Shown: in pieces, positions 21,665 to 33,902 of the stretch
Position numbering within the stretch: the stretch's first letter is position 1
How the letters are laid out: each line of letters starts with the position of its first letter
Assembly: GCA_030737875.1 (NCBI GenBank)
Contig: CM060915.1
Location: 571,252,577-571,316,576, forward strand
Direction of reading: 5' to 3'
From: Allium sativum
Taxonomy: Eukaryota > Streptophyta > Magnoliopsida > Asparagales > Amaryllidaceae
Length of the DNA stretch: 64,000 bases
Made by a program: the position numbers and the translations under genes
Notes under the pieces: model-generated
Databases searched by the model: none
The model's input: only the letters and a program-made list of their open reading frames with translations
Told to the model about the DNA's origin: nothing

Positions 21665-24600
21665 TTATCAATTCCTCAATCTACCCATTTAGGCTTAATC
21701 CCCAAACTTAGATTTTCCAAATCCAATTCACTTTACATAAATTATTTCATTGGACTTTATTTCCTGATTTCTTATTTCAAATCATTTGAAATAAATATCT
21801 AACTTTGATAGCAAAGTAGATTTCACTTCGAGATCTCAAACCAAAATCATTTGGAAATATGAATTCCAAACCATCACAATGCATACAAACAGTATGCAAC
21901 CAAATATCGGGAGGTTTCTCCCATCAAACAAGGCAAAGGGTACGCACCTTAACAACTCGATATATATGTATGTGCACCTCCCACGGTGGAGCAGGCTACA
22001 CTGACGATGCACCATCCCACGCCCTCGGGGAAGACTTACACCGCCCGTAACCCATACTTTTAGTCGTTAGGGTTACCTGAATCTTTAGCCACATACTAAA
22101 TCATTTTTATATCCCAAAGTAAGGAAAATCATTTCACAACATAATAATCACAAGTACTTTCAAACTATAGTACTTCACATTAGCAATTCACACATATGAC
22201 CAGTCACTATTAATCACATAACCTTTGAGCTCGTACGTCTCAAAGAAGGGTGTTAAGCAAGAGAATAAATTCTCCGCCACTAAATAGATACATCATCAAT
22301 AGCAACTGATCGGTTATGTAATGAACTACAATATCAAACACATAATACTTTTCTAAATCATTTTAGAAAAGTCGAGCTTTTAGCCTCGAAATCCTTTCTA
22401 TTTTCTAAAGCATTTTTATAAAATATTCCTTGTCAAAAATCGGGAAAACATTTCTTTTCACTTAATAAAATTCTCATTTCAAAATCATTTATTAAATTTG
22501 AAATGAACTCAACATCGCTATCACCTTATATTCAAATCATGAAATGTTCCACAAGGCGTTAGCATACCAGTATTTCTGCCTAACCCAATGCTAAATGTAA
22601 AAGCATATTTTGCTCACAAACTGGTCAAGCACAATCCAAACAATCAATCAATCAATATCAGCAACCAAATATATTTGGTTTTTACCATATCTCATTTGGT
22701 AAATTTAATTACCATTCATTCTTTCAAATCTAATTAAAGATTTATTAAAACTCTTCTTAATTTCAATCTCTGAAATTCATTACTTAATGATTACTCAATT
22801 TTATAGGAAATTAATCCTGTCTTTAACTGGATTAAAGAACCAATGTCATTTAAACAAAGTTCACGATAAACCTAAAATCATCTTCCATCAAAATGGAATC
22901 TTCACAGAAAACAGATCAATATATAATTGATATAAATTTCCGTATCGGATCAATACTATAAATGGAATAACAGCAAGGCCTTTTAAATTCCACAAATAGT
23001 AATGGTCTTCCTTCACAGAATCTTATCTCGATTATCACTAAATCAAATTCTATTCATTTCCAATTTCTTTTATTGAATTGGAAAACTTTACTTTGGAAAA
23101 TTTCCATTGAATCATAGAATAAAGATTTATAAATTCCAAATCCTCACTTCACTATTAATCGGGTCTAAGAACTAATGTTGTTTAAAACACTGTTCACAAT
23201 CAACCTAAAATCAGCATCCATTTAATACCAATTTTATTTATTAATTGGAAAACTTCATTGTGCTTAATTAAAAGATTTATTTTTTCTCATCTGGGTTTAA
23301 GAACAGCATTATTGAAGACACCATTAACAACAAACCCAAAATCTATTTTGATATTAAATACAAGGCTCTGAATAGAAATCATATCGGCTTATATTCAATA
23401 TCAAATTCTGAAACCAACGAATAACGTATTGGGAATAACGATATATATATATATCTTCTAAATCCCTCAACAATATCCATATAATCATGGAATCCAATAT
23501 CGAAATATTCCGAAGATTATTTCCATTTCAATTTATACGTTGGAAAATTCTAGTTATATTAAAACCATTATAATTTCTTTCTGATCTTTACTCAAATCGG
23601 TAAATAACTTATTCAAATAAAAACATATTTTATCTTTACGGACTTGGAATATTTCATCCAAAATCTTTCCAAATCATTAGCTATGATTTTACATAATTTT
23701 TCATATTTTTAAAAAAATTATTAAGGCCCTTACAGTCGGCTTCCAATATTGGTCACCGAACTGCATTCATAGCGACCTTTTCTAAAATTGATTCGGACAT
23801 ATTTTAAAATCTAACCGTTGGATCTCAAATCTCTTATTATCATTTCTTTTCGATACAAACCCAATGGTTCCGATTTTAGGAGAATCCGACGGACGGATCT
23901 CCCGTTATGCCAATTCGAAGTTAATGGTTGAAATCCGCGAACGGTCGCTCTGCGATGCGTTCTATTCGGGCCATTTAAATATATATAATATATTTCGTTG
24001 ATTTCCATTGAAAACATATTTTATAAATCATTTATAAATTCATTTTAAAACGATTTCAACTTTGATTTCAATTTTAATTCAAAATTGAATGTTCAATATC
24101 ATTATAATATTAAAATGATAATATTTTCGAAATACCAGATTTAAAATCAAATCTTTACGATATTCATTATAAAATGAATAAAATCGATAGAAAAATCCGT
24201 TCGAGTAAAAATGGCGTATATCTACTTAACACGGCTTCATATTCATCTCAGTTATGAATATTTCAATATTTTCGGGTCCAACCAAAATCGGACATCAAAA
24301 TCATATTTTGATTTTTCACTGAATATTATTTTAAAATATTTGTTATTTTTGAATTGGAATCGGACTCAATCAATTACCGTAGAATTTCATTTATATGGAT
24401 TTCATTCATCGCATGTATTCAAAAATAGTGATAAACAACTATTAAAAAGTCAATTCACATCCAGAGTGCAATTTACAACTGTATAAGCATTAAATAATTA
24501 AATAACGCTTATAATAGTCTATCAATCAATCGGTTGACAAACACTTAAATCCAAGGGACATGTGAATTAATTATCATCCCCAGACCCGTATGGGATTTCA

Positions 24601-26553
24601 ACCAACAACAACAATGAATTCAAATTAATCAGTGGTTAATAAATTTAACCAATTCTAGTTTAATTCAAATTATTTTTCTAATTAACCAATTTTCACTATT
24701 TAAATTATAAATGGATATTTATAATTTAATTTCACCTACCACAATAATATTAGCATTATTTTTAAATTTTTACATATTTCAATATCACAAACAAAACACC
24801 ATACAGTCGATCATAGTCATCCATGGGTTTTCAAACAACAGTGAGGTGAGCTAATAAGCACCGTATAACATTTCTATGATAATTAGAACAGATAAAGAAT
24901 CAACACTGGCAATCGTTACATTCAGTTATAAAATAAATAACTGTACAAAATTTTGAGTGAGAGAGTTCTCGCTTTGGTTTCCACTCCTTCAGTCTTTATT
25001 TGAAGATTTTATTTTTAAACCAAATTAAACAACGTTAAATTAAGCTAAAAATTCAACTTGCTCCGTTTCTGCTCTGGTTAGTTCCATGGCGTAGTGTTCG
25101 ATCCTCATTCACTTGATTTCACTGAAATCTGACGTCATATGAACAAGATACGATAGTTTTAAACATCAATTACATTAAAAAATTAATAATATAATTAAAT
25201 TTTTGTAATTATGTTTAATTGTCTAATTCCCCTTCTCTCCCTTCTGCTAATTCCCTGGCCACAAAATCCTCTCTGTAACCCATCTCGACATCGCAAATCA
25301 CCCACGCCGCACCACCCCTAGTTCATCGGAGCTGGATCTGGACATGCCACGATGCTGGCCTTCAAGCGCGCAACCTCCAACAAGAGCAGCTCCTGGTTCG
25401 GTTCCCCCCATGACTCGAAAATAGGCTCGAACCCGCGCCTTTCATGGTAGAAATCCGGGCGGTAGAAACACTTATCCTCGATCATGGTCGTTGAAAATAA
25501 TGAGCTCAGTGAGATGAAAAGTTTTCCAGTTTGGAGTTCGTTGATTTAGTGTGAGGATTGGAAGATCCTTGAGGAAGACGGTGGTAGCTTTCTGGTCGCT
25601 CGGAAGTAATGGAGGCGCAGCTCATTAGTTGACCTTGTGTAGAAAATTTGACTTACGGTTTAGTATATGTTTAATATTATTTTGTTCTTATATTTGAAAT
25701 TTTTGCGTCCAAACTCCAAAACAATCCCAGCGACTGTCGCCTTTAGCTAAATAACCCTATTCCGGACACAGTGAGATATGTTTCGTAAGCCATTCGACTG
25801 TTTTGATCAATTTTTATTAAAATTAAAATATAAATTAATATAACGTTCAATATTAAATTCCAGTGTACATTTTAATTTACCGGGGACACATACTACTCTA
25901 AAAATTATGAAAATTGAAATCTAGCTATGTTTTGATGATACAGTCCTAAAAAAATTAATTTCGTCGAATTTGGAGACCATTTGAAAAATGGCATTTTTAA
26001 CTGGTTTATTAAATTCAAACTAAAATTGAAAACACGTTTAAATTTACTGTGCTTACATACTAATTCCAAAAATTATGATATTTTAAACCTAACAATAATT
26101 TAACATTCAGGATCCAACAAAAGTTGTTTCGTTGAAAACGGAGGTCGTTTGCAAGATATCTATTTTTAATGGCTATATTTATATATATAAATATAGCCAT
26201 AGCGACTATTCTAAATTTTAAACTGAAGATAACTTACAATTTAAAAAGTGAAATCTCAATTTTTCACATTCGTTAGAAAGATATTATTAAATAGAATCTA
26301 ACGTTTCTTGTTTTACTGAAATACGACTTATTTTGAATTTTGTACATTCATTTGAAATTAAAAAACGAATTTTCAAACAACCGCGCCATTTCGAGTTCGT
26401 TTTAATTAAAATTTTAAATTTATACGTTCTAACTTTGACTTAAATAAATTTTAAATCGTTAATTCTCAAAATAAATCATTGTAAATTCTTAAAATCCATT
26501 AAAGTCAATTGAAAATAAATTTTTAATTGGTTCCAAAATCTGGGTTGTTACAT
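21665..26553 (-). repeat. long LTR-like block on the minus strand
   Basis: At its right edge the minus strand begins TGTAACAACCCAGATTTT, a typical start of Tekay-like LTRs. It is extremely AT-rich and has no long ORF. Its left part contains the antisense of a GC-richer block (about 21890-22060, with 'cccacgccctcggggaag') of the kind found inside large gypsy LTRs. The left boundary is not resolved, and more than one LTR may be present. A short GC-rich ORF lies at 25318-25485. Confidence 0.45.
25318..25485 (-). CDS. 55-residue ORF in a GC-rich island, function unknown
   Basis: MIEDKCFYRPDFYHERRGF begins a 55-residue frame whose codon composition is strikingly GC-rich compared with the AT-rich DNA around it. 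The ATG context (acgaccATGa) is reasonable, and it follows about 150 bp of leader-like sequence without ATG in frame. The stop is TAG at 25318-25320. The protein is charged with an amphipathic Leu-rich segment (QELLLLEVARLKASI) and two Cys. I do not recognise the family. It could be a host exon carried inside an LTR or a chance frame. Confidence 0.35.
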   Translation of the reverse strand: MIEDKCFYRPDFYHERRGFEPIFESWGEPNQELLLLEVARLKASIVACPDPAPMN

Positions 26554-28282
26554 TTTATCTTCTATATAAACCAGCGAAGACTCCCATTCTATTTTTTTTC
26601 TGGTTTTAGTAAAATGAAGAAACCGTGATCATATACTCCACTATAAAATCCAAACCAAATGTATTTAGAATCCTGAGATGATTCTCTACTCTTTCATATA
26701 GCTTTCGAAGGGGTCAAAGCTTATATCGTTTGCTTTTTTTTTTCTAGCTCCTTCTAGGGTTCGCAATCTTCCTTGATTCGTTGAGCTTTAAGCAGATTCG
26801 AGATCATTTTGGAGTTTAGGGGATTAAACTGAACTCTCTTGCAAAAAAATTGGTCGATCGGTGTTTAAGAATGTCGTTGCTTTTTCCCGCGGTGCGTGGA
26901 CATGGCCGAAGTCACGGTCTTCATACGAAGCTCGAGTCCATCGTTTTGGATAATGGATAGAAGACGAATTGGAGATAAATGAAGTGGTGTTTTCAGTTGC
27001 AGCGTTTGAAAACTTGGCAATGGCGTTCGAGTTTTCAAAATACTGGAACGGGAATTTTAAATCGGGAAGAAAGGTTCTGTAGTAGCATGTGGGGGTTATA
27101 TGGGCCGATGGATATAAGTGAGGCCTGTTTTGTAAAACAAAGTAGAGTTATTTTAATTTAAATAGTATATAAAACTTTTAATTTTATTATCGGGTGCATA
27201 CTTTATCAGAATTGCATAAATTTGGATCCATCGGGATAGTATGATGGTAGGCTACGTGATGAAGATAGTTTGGAGCCATTTGGAGCTTGTTTTTAATTTA
27301 TGGCGAAATTAAATGTCTGATTTAATCAACTGATGCTAACCGTTATTTAACGATGAACGACCATGCTAAGTAAACTCACTAACTCTGTCCAGTTTTATAG
27401 TATTATAAACGTTATTTAATATTGATAAGTAACGATTGAATGTTATGTGATGGTTGTTTGGATGAATTGCTTATAAATTGGTTGAAATTATAGATATAGT
27501 TATATATATGAAACATTGATTGAATACTGATTCTGTTTATTATAATATCTCATATTGACATGAAATTTGTGTTATTTATGTTGATTAACATTTGTGGATG
27601 GAGGGAAACAGGTTGGAGAGATCCAACTGGATTCCCAAACAATTATATTGTTGTTTTTCATATATTGCGAGATATGATGTGACAAATAATCTATGGTTGA
27701 TTATTTTGTGTTTGGGATGTTTGAATAACATTAACCCTGAAATAATTAATATTTAAATACCATAAATATATATTTGAATATATTGGGAAAGATTTCGAGT
27801 TTTGAAAGGATAAAAAAATTCTATTTTTAAATAGAAATTGAATTTCAATTGGGTTAGAATATGATAACTTGTTATAATAAAAACAAGTAGCTTGATTTAT
27901 AAACAATGTTTATAAATAAGATGAAACAATTATTATAAAATAATTTGAAATCTCAAACTCAAGAATGAGTAATAGAAGGGGAATGGAAATCGTTTTCAAA
28001 ATAAAACAATGAAATTTATTTCGATGTTCTAAGTGGGAATAGAATTAAATAAATACAAAAGGATTTATAATTTGAATTCGACTGTTTTGAATTGTATATA
28101 AATAATTACTTTAGAAATTATATATATTATATAATCCAGAATTTGACAAGATAGTTAATATTTGGTTTGAAACCAATAATTTATAATCGAATATGTAATC
28201 GAGAATAAGTTATAAACTTGATATATAATTAATAAGAAGTTGACTTGTAAATGGAGTTTGTGGAGTGGAATGTGAATTCGAA
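26554..28282. other. unassigned DNA between the LTR block and element 2
   Basis: Starts with a TATA-like 'tctatataaacc' (26568-26576) and a leader-like region with 'ctagggttcgcaatc', then a short frame from an ATG near 26871 (about 29 codons). The rest is AT-rich with no supported gene. The lack of a polypurine tract beside 26553 suggests this is flanking rather than internal retrotransposon DNA. 28278-28282 (tcgaa) is the left target duplication of element 2. Confidence 0.35.
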
Positions 28283-29029
28283 TGTGACGGCCCGCCCCGC
28301 ACCAACCGACATTTACTCCAAAGGTGCGCTGTACACATGTCCAGTTAGCACGGGACGGTCGCCAAAGAAAGGAAAGAAGACGAAGAATCAACAAAGAACC
28401 TGTAGAATGTCTCACAGCGCATAGAACAAAATATAATAATAACATACTTGACATATAACAGGAGAGACAGCGCATAAGCTGAAAACCAGAACTAAGCATC
28501 ATAGCAGCGGAAATCCAAAATACAGCTTATTACAACTTTTAAAATACTATCTCTAAAGCAAAAGCAAGATGAAGAAGGTACACTACTAATGCCCAAGTAG
28601 CGACCACCAACGACACATGGAGAATATATGTAGATATCATACGTAGGAGCCTCCTGCTCGCCTCCGAATCAGCTACTCGCGCATCGCCAGCTAACCTGTC
28701 TCTAGTCTGCTCGTGTGACACCCAGAGTAATAAGAAGAGACATAAAACTCTGGGTCAGACATAAAGCCTGGTATGAGCGATAAGCATCTAAACAGAACAA
28801 TAACAGGTAGACTAAACCATACCTGAACCTGGACCTGCAACCAAAGAGTTAGCACTACATACTGTACAACACTCTAAGGTGCCATTTCAAATAGTGTAAA
28901 GATAACGGGGGTGGGGGTGTGCATGTCATAGTGATGGCAAACAATCAAACATAGCAACCATCCTCACATCTCTCACTCAGTGCATAATGCATACGATATT
29001 CACCACTTCAATCACCCAACATACCTTGC

Positions 29030-29340
29030 TATGATCACTTTGCCCCCATGAAGTCATAAATGGCTTCACTGCACTGATACATAGCCACTAATCCTTTGCT
29101 ATGTCCACTTTGCCCTCATGAAGTCGCAATGACCCCACTGCACTGGCTCATAGCCTCACTAATCCTTTACTATGTCCACTCTGCCCCATGGAGTCACAAT
29201 GACCCCACTGTACTGGCTCATAGTCTTACTACGCATCACTTTGCCCCTCAAGTCATAATGACTCTACTGCACTGATAACGTAGTCTTGCTACCATCACCT
29301 TGCCCCTCGAGTCATAATGACTCTACTGCACTGATAAGTA
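29030..29340. repeat. tandem repeat in the element 2 LTR, about 60-70 bp x 5
   Basis: Units carry 'cactttgcccc(t)', then 'aagtcataatga' or 'agtcacaatgac', then 'ccactgcactg' or 'ctactgcactg'. They start near 29034, 29104, 29176, 29234 and 29294. The same array is in the other LTR at about 36375-36690 with the same copy number. Confidence 0.85.
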
Positions 29341-29559
29341 GCCCATCATCCATTTTCAGTGGTGAATCGAAGTTATGAACGTCGACAACTCCTTAGCACA
29401 CGTCCCGCAGCAAAGCCCAACCATGAAGTGAACTCATTGATCCTCAACTGGATCCTGAGCTCTAACTTCCATTTGGACTACCTTTGCATCTCGGGTTATT
29501 GGTCGTCACCGGATCGTTTCGTATCTACCCCTAGTCATCGGTTTGGTTCGGATTGAAGT

Positions 29560-29880
29560 GCTCCTTCTTCGCTGGATCGGATCGGGTCATCTTCACCTCA
29601 GCGGATCGGATCGAATCTCCACGTCCAGTTGCCATCACCGATTCGGATCGGGGTCCTCCAGTTTACCACGGTTCGGATTGGCTTCTTCTAATCAACTCAG
29701 GTCGGGTCGTAGTCTCCAAGCCTCATCGTAGTACTTCGGTTCGGGTTGGGATACCATGGCGGATCGGGTCGGAGAACACCAGGCGGGTCGGTTCGGATGA
29801 TTCGTGCCATGAGAAGTGCGAATAGATCGAAGAGTGGAGTATGAGAGCGGATCGGGTCCTCCTACCGATCCGATCTAGTT
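29560..29880. repeat. GGATCGG/GGTTCGG-rich region in the LTR
   Basis: Dense irregular copies of 'cggatcgg', 'ggttcgg' and 'ggtcggg'. Counterpart at about 36890-37220 in the other LTR. Unusually CpG-rich for this window. Confidence 0.7.
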
Positions 29881-30904
29881 CGGATGCCTTCCTGCACTTC
29901 TTCCAGCAAACAATTTTCGCCACTCGACGGTGTTTTCGACCATTCTACCTATTCTAATCAATCACAAAGCATACCATACAGTCATAGCAACAAGTAGAAG
30001 TGACCTCAAACACCAAAACAACAATCATACCATATAAAATGGATCAAACATACCCAAAACCCCTTATTTCCCTTAAGCATGTTTAGGTGAAACTTATGAT
30101 ATGATTAGCAAAACTTAACCAAATTAACCCAAACTCATATCAGAGGTCTAAAACATCATTTCAAATTTTATAAATATTTTTCGAGAATTTATTAGTGTAT
30201 AAATTCGCTAATCTTCACTAATTACCCTTAATCAACCATAATTAGTGAGGAACTATGCAAATCACTCACCTTAGCCACAAATAAAACCTCAAACTGAAAT
30301 GATTCTCTGATTTGGTACGAATCTCGATGCTAAACAGCAGCTCTAACGTTGATTTGGTGTAGATCTCCCTTGATTTGATGTTGCTAAGCTTGATCCTTGA
30401 TTAGAAGATGATTTGGAGGTGATTTAGAGGTTGGAGGCCATTTTTAGGGTTTCTAAGAGGTAAGTGGAGGCTAGAAAACTGAAGTGGAATAATTCTCTAA
30501 CTCTTTTCAGCCTCCCCATAACCCTAATCCCGAAATGGGTTATGGGCCCATTCACTAATCACCCTATTTGGCCCAGTTAAGCAGTTTTTCACCTTCCAAA
30601 CCTTATTTCAGCCATATCTCGCAAACGGTAAGTCCATTTTTCACATGTGACCACTCTACGGAAAGGTAAACCATCAAATGAATCTAATGGAAGTGGTTTC
30701 AGGTCAAAATTCCTTTCCAATCAAAAGTTATGGCCGAAACAAGATCAGCTAGGGGCAAAACGGTCATTTAAAAACCGACAAAAATCATGAACATGGGAAA
30801 TGGCTCTAGTAGTTGTTTCCCAAAGTTACATGACCATACGACTTCATATGGGAAAGAAATAAATATTCTACGATCCCCCGATGCGTAGAATGCGGGTTGT
30901 TACA

Positions 30905-30935
30905 TTCTCCCTCCCCTCCCCCCCCCCCCCCTTAA
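30905..30935 (-). promoter_or_regulatory. polypurine tract, element 2
   Basis: On the minus strand a purine run including 14 consecutive G (30918-30931) ends GGGAGAA directly before the TGTAAC of the 3' LTR. Homopolymer length may be unreliable. Confidence 0.9.
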
Positions 30936-31034
30936 GAAATTTTGCCCCCGAAATTCCCTTACCAAAACACACACAAGGGTCCCGCATGCCTATTAGCCAT
31001 AAAACAACAATCAAACATGCAAAACAAATCTATC

Positions 31035-31559
31035 CTAGCATGCGGAATAACTAAATTGCAAAGTGAATCTTACCAGGCGAAGAGTTCTGGATACGTCTTC
31101 CCAATGCTCTCCTCTGTCTCCCAAGTACAATCGTTCTCGCCCCCATTGAACCTTGACTAGCTTCACCGTCTTCCTTCGAAGTTGCTTCTTATCGTGCTTG
31201 ACAATAAGAATCGGCTTGCGGTTCCCAACCGCCTCGGGTTCTACTTCGAAGTCCTCTAACTGATCAGGTGAAATAGTCATATCTGGGTCGTGCACGAACT
31301 TCCTTAGTTGGGAAACATGAAATACGTTGTGAACTCCTACCATCTTTTCTGGTAAGTCAACTCTATACGCCAAATTCCCAACTTGTTCGAGAACTGGGAA
31401 TGGGCCAACAAATCTTGGTGCTAACTTGCCTCTCCTGCCAAATCGTATCACGCTCTTCAACGGAGAAATCTTGACAAACACCAAGTCACCAACGGAGAAT
31501 TTTAAGTCTCTTCTCCTCTTATCAGCATAACTCTTCTGCCTATCTTGGGCAGCCTTCAT
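31035..31559 (-). pseudogene. element 2 integrase C-terminus with chromodomain-like tail
   Basis: Starts [18 protein letters not shown] directly after an in-frame TGA (31560-31562) that would be CGA (Arg) before one C-to-T change. It contains the GPF region ('[15 protein letters not shown]') and '[13 protein letters not shown]'. Near 31140 ('VKLVKVQWG') the frame shifts by one inserted base; the expected chromodomain end, with a TWETEE motif as in element 3, is visible in the neighbouring frame. The last residues in this frame are therefore not genuine. Confidence 0.85.
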
Positions 31560-33065
31560 TCATTGCTGAATGATCTTGATCTTATCCGAGGTTTCCCTCA
31601 CCACATCTGGTCCAAGCATAAACTTCTCGCCAGTCCTTATCCAACATGATGGTGAGTTGCATGGTCTTCCGTACAAAGCTTCATATGGAGCCATACCAAT
31701 ACTGGATTGGTAGCTATTATTATATGCAAACTCTACTAGATGAAAATGGTCATCCCATGATCCACCAAAATCCAATATACAAGCTCTCAAGAGATCTTCC
31801 AATGTGCGATTCACCCTCTCCGTCTGACCGTCGGTCTGAGGATGATATGCGGTACTGAGATGTAATCCTGACCCTAGAGCCTCTTGTAAGCTCTTCCAAA
31901 ACCCACTAGTAAATAACGGGTCTCGGTCACTCACAATGCTTTTAGGTACTCCATGAAATCTCACTACCCATTTCATATACAATTCTGCTAACTTAGCTGC
32001 CGTTCTGGTCAATTTGACTGGTGTAAATCTTGCACTTTTAGTCAATCGATCCACAATTACCCAAATGCTATCATATCCCGATCTGGTCCTTGGTAAACCA
32101 TCGATGAAATCCATCGAGACTTGCTCCCATTTCCATTCGGGAATTTCTAATGGTTGCAACAAACCACTAGGCTTCTTTTGCTCGGCTTTAACTAGTTGGC
32201 AATTCATGCACTTGGATATAAACTTCCCAACGTCTCTTTTCATCCCTTCCCAGTAGTAAGTCTGTCTCATGTCTCGATACATCTTATCACCATCGGGGCG
32301 TATAGTCAGTTTTGAGTGATGACATTCTCTAAGCACTTCATCTCTCAAACCATTCACGTCGGGTACAACTAATCTTCCATTCTTTCTAAGCCATCCATCT
32401 CGATCAAGCTCACACAAATTCATCTCCTCACCGTCGATATTTATCCCTAACTTGGAGATGATTTCCAATAGATTAGGATCGTCCCTCTGACTGGAACCAA
32501 TCCGCTCTATTAAAGTGGGTCTGATCGTCAAACTAGCTAGCATTTCTGGATCCAATTCGCACTTTGGTCTGAAATCAAACCCTGCGATATACTCCAGTTG
32601 CTTCCATTCAAGAAACATAGCCCCTAAACGGGCATGTCTCCTACTCAAGGCATCGGCTACCGCATTACCTTTCCCAGGTATGTATGCGATATCAAAATCA
32701 TACGAAGCCAAGAACTCTAGCCATCTCTGCTGACGGAGATTCAGATCTTTCTGAGAGAAGAGATACTTTAACAATTTATGATCGGTAAACAACTCGAATC
32801 TTTCCCCCAAGAGAAAATGTCTCCATATCTTTAGCGCAAACACAATCGCTGCCAATTCCAAATCATGGGTAGGATACCTTTTCTCATGCGGCTTTAGTTG
32901 CCGACTAGCATAAGCTACAACCCTACCTCCTTCCATCAGTACAGCACCTAGTCCGGTACCACAAGCATCCGTGTATACCGTCATTTCTTCATTCCCTTTA
33001 GGAATGACTAACACTGGCACACGCGTCAACTTTTCCTTTAGACTCTTGAATGCATTCTCACACAC
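31560..33065 (-). pseudogene. element 2 RNase H and integrase
   Basis: RNase H residues Asp33 (YTDACG), Glu70, Asp94 (FTDHK) and Asp137 (AVADALS) are present. Integrase has D319 (MDFIDG), D380 (VSDRDP) and E416 (TDGQTERVN), a D,D-35-E spacing. The zinc module has Cys286 and Cys289, but the second His is Arg256 ('TIRPDGDKMY'; element 3 has '[10 protein letters not shown]'), so zinc binding is probably impaired. It stays in the same frame as the upstream RT piece, separated by TGA codons at 33072-33074 and 33198-33200, both at Trp positions. Confidence 0.9.
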
Positions 33066-33197
33066 TCCGTCTCAGACGAAGGCCTGATTCTTCTTAGTCA
33101 ACGATGTTGCTATCTTGGAGAAGTCCTGGATAAACTTACGATAATATCCAGCTAACCCCAAGAAACTTCTTACGTCTGTTGCATTCTTGGGTGTAGG

Positions 33198-33878
33198 TCA
33201 ATCCTGTACCGTATCCACCTTCGCAGGGTCCACGGCAATACCATTCTTTGAAACAACATGACCCAAGAATCTCACTTCCCTCCTCCAGAAATGACACTTA
33301 GAGAATTTCGCTTTCAATTGGTGTTTCCTCAACACCTCCATCACTATCCTCAAGTGTCCCTTCTGTTCCTCCTCTGTCCTCGAGTAAACAAGGATATCGT
33401 CTACGAACACAAGAACAAATTTATTCAACTGATCTCTGAATGCTCGATTCATAAGATCCACAAAGTAGGCTGGTGCATTGGTCAACCCAAATGGCATAAC
33501 CAACCACTCATAAAATCCTGACGGCGTCCTAAATGCCGTTTTTGAAACACTCTCATCTGCTACTCGGAGCTGATGAAATCCTGTCGCGAGGTCCAACTGG
33601 GAGAACACTCTTGCTCCATCCAGTTGATCAAAAAAATCATCTATCCGCGGTAGAGGATACTTATTCTTCCTCGTCACCTTATTCAACTCGCGATAGTCCA
33701 CACACAAACGAAGGGAACCATCTGCCTTAGTTGCAAACACAACTGGTGCTCCCCACTTGGAGACACTTCTTCTAATAAATCCCTTCTTCAAAAGATTGCT
33801 AACTTGCACCCCGAGCTCTCGCTGCTCCTTTGGTGCCATACGACGAAGTGGCATCACTATAGGTCTGGCATCTTTCAC
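33198..33878 (-). pseudogene. element 2 reverse transcriptase
   Basis: 226 codons covering fingers and palm: '[20 protein letters not shown]', '[15 protein letters not shown]', '[16 protein letters not shown]' and active site FVDD in '[11 protein letters not shown]'. Phe in place of Tyr before VDD is usual in this clade, as in element 3. In frame with the protease piece upstream, separated by TAA at 33903-33905; it ends at a TGA replacing Trp just before the RT-RNase H connection. Confidence 0.92.
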
Positions 33879-33902
33879 TAAATCAATACGGAACTCAATC
33901 TC

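Larger units (their letters stand above)
28283..30904 (-). repeat. element 2, 3' LTR
   Basis: Minus strand runs from TGTAACAACCCG (30904) to GGCCGTCACA (28283). Contains a 60-70 bp tandem repeat (about 29030-29340), a GGATCGG-rich region (about 29560-29880) and a consensus splice donor (minus, AAG|GTGAGT at 30270/30269). Confidence 0.95.

Noticed and set aside
28155..28502. 115-codon minus-strand frame at the edge of the element 2 LTR, repeated at 35599-35850
   Set aside because: It crosses the LTR boundary at 28283 into flanking DNA, is rich in Leu/Ser/Cys from LTR sequence, and shows no domain.
29030..29340. Regularly spaced repeats that might suggest a CRISPR array
   Set aside because: Units are contiguous, without unique spacers, lie within both LTRs of a retrotransposon, and the genome is eukaryotic.
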